This document shows, in pieces, positions 42,680 through 42,797 of a stretch of DNA of 42,797 nucleotides (the first letter of the stretch is position 1; the number at the start of each line of letters is the position of its first letter). Origin of the DNA: Gammaproteobacteria bacterium (lineage in GTDB: Bacteria; Pseudomonadota; Gammaproteobacteria; UBA9339); assembly GCA_023480665.1 (NCBI GenBank), contig JAMCWR010000044.1:1-42797 (forward strand). The letters run 5' to 3'. The position numbers and the translations under genes were made by a program. The notes beneath the pieces were generated by a model. It saw only the letters and a program-made list of their open reading frames with translations. It was not told the DNA's origin and made no database searches.

Positions 42680-42797
42680 TAATCTGAAGTGCGACAGTCT
42701 CGATGGTTATGTAAAATAACCACTTGAATGTATTAAATAGGGAGACTGCCGCATGGGGTATTATAAGCAATTAAACCACAAAGATCGATGTCGTTTA
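42680..42797 (+). mobile_element. Left end of an IS30-type insertion sequence (partial)
   Basis: The region from about 42680 has a GTGCGACAGTCTC segment resembling IS30-family ends, followed by a transposase start. The exact left boundary is uncertain. GCGACAGTCTC (42691-42701) and GAGACTGCCGC (42742-42752) pair with one mismatch, and GGTTAT/ATAACC (42705-42710 and 42716-42721) form an inner stem. The outer stem covers the GGGAG ribosome-binding site of the transposase. Confidence 0.65.
42753..42797 (+). CDS. IS30-family transposase, N-terminal 15 codons
   Basis: The first residues MGYYKQLNHKDRCRL match the opening pattern of IS30 transposases (Y-x-x-L-x-x-x-x-R), which begins an HTH used to bind the element's ends. 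A GGGAG ribosome-binding site lies 8 nt upstream of the ATG. The window ends after 15 codons, so intactness cannot be judged. Confidence 0.65.
   Translation, partial: MGYYKQLNHKDRCRL

Noticed and set aside
1..42797. CRISPR array, rRNA operon or prophage
   Set aside because: No regularly spaced repeats with unique spacers, no rRNA motifs, and no phage structural genes were seen.

Overview
The window is a piece of a low-GC gammaproteobacterial chromosome. Operons in the gammaproteobacterial order support this: gmk-rpoZ-spoT, dnaX-ybaB-recR, waaF-waaC, arnC-arnA-arnD, and glyA close to nrdR. The low GC, numerous small intergenic repeats, very large species-specific secreted or surface proteins and a split L-Ara4N (arn) locus suggest a host-associated Legionellales/Coxiella-like lineage. 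That placement is inference; no rRNA or other decisive taxonomic marker is present.

Layout. 1-1350: a partial YhcG/DUF1016 nuclease gene directly behind a tRNA-Arg(TCG), then a repeat-rich spacer holding a tRNA-Arg fragment. 1353-5564: a PPOX-fold protein followed by hyuA-hyuB (ATP-dependent hydantoinase/oxoprolinase family). 5670-7636: heptosyltransferases waaF-waaC for the LPS inner core. 7680-10964: two small outer-membrane beta-barrel genes flanking an unrecognised secreted 578-aa protein. 11097-11247: a MITE-like repeat. 11292-14397: gmk-rpoZ-spoT (nucleotide metabolism and the stringent response). 14491-16950: lemA with a DUF2207 membrane protein. 17078-18436: radA. 18507-21920: an accessory island bounded by two nearly identical 63-bp repeats. 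It carries two divergent AAA-type ATPase genes, a promoter covered by two tandem 19-bp operators, a long hairpin and a gene remnant. 22028-24429: fba and glyA, separated by a 34-bp perfect palindrome. 24625-28377: an unrecognised 1250-aa exported protein between glyA and nrdR. 28460-37086: nrdR and a rearranged arn locus in which arnA is split into two genes, with a 1422-aa barrel-plus-TIG surface protein between the halves. 37252-38946: an unrecognised multi-pass membrane protein. 39007-41617: dnaX-ybaB-recR. 41657-41761: the SRP RNA (ffs). 41936-42580: a 3-methyladenine DNA glycosylase. 42680-end: the left end of an IS30-type insertion sequence.

How the genes work together. A large part of the window concerns the cell envelope: core heptose addition (waaC/F), two barrels, probable lipid A aminoarabinose modification (arnC, D and both halves of arnA; arnB and arnT are not in the window), and a giant adhesin-like surface protein lying inside the arn locus. 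The housekeeping blocks are conventional. The most unusual material is the repeat-bounded ATPase island, the TIG protein with a very high density of N-x-S/T sequons, and three large proteins I cannot assign to a family.
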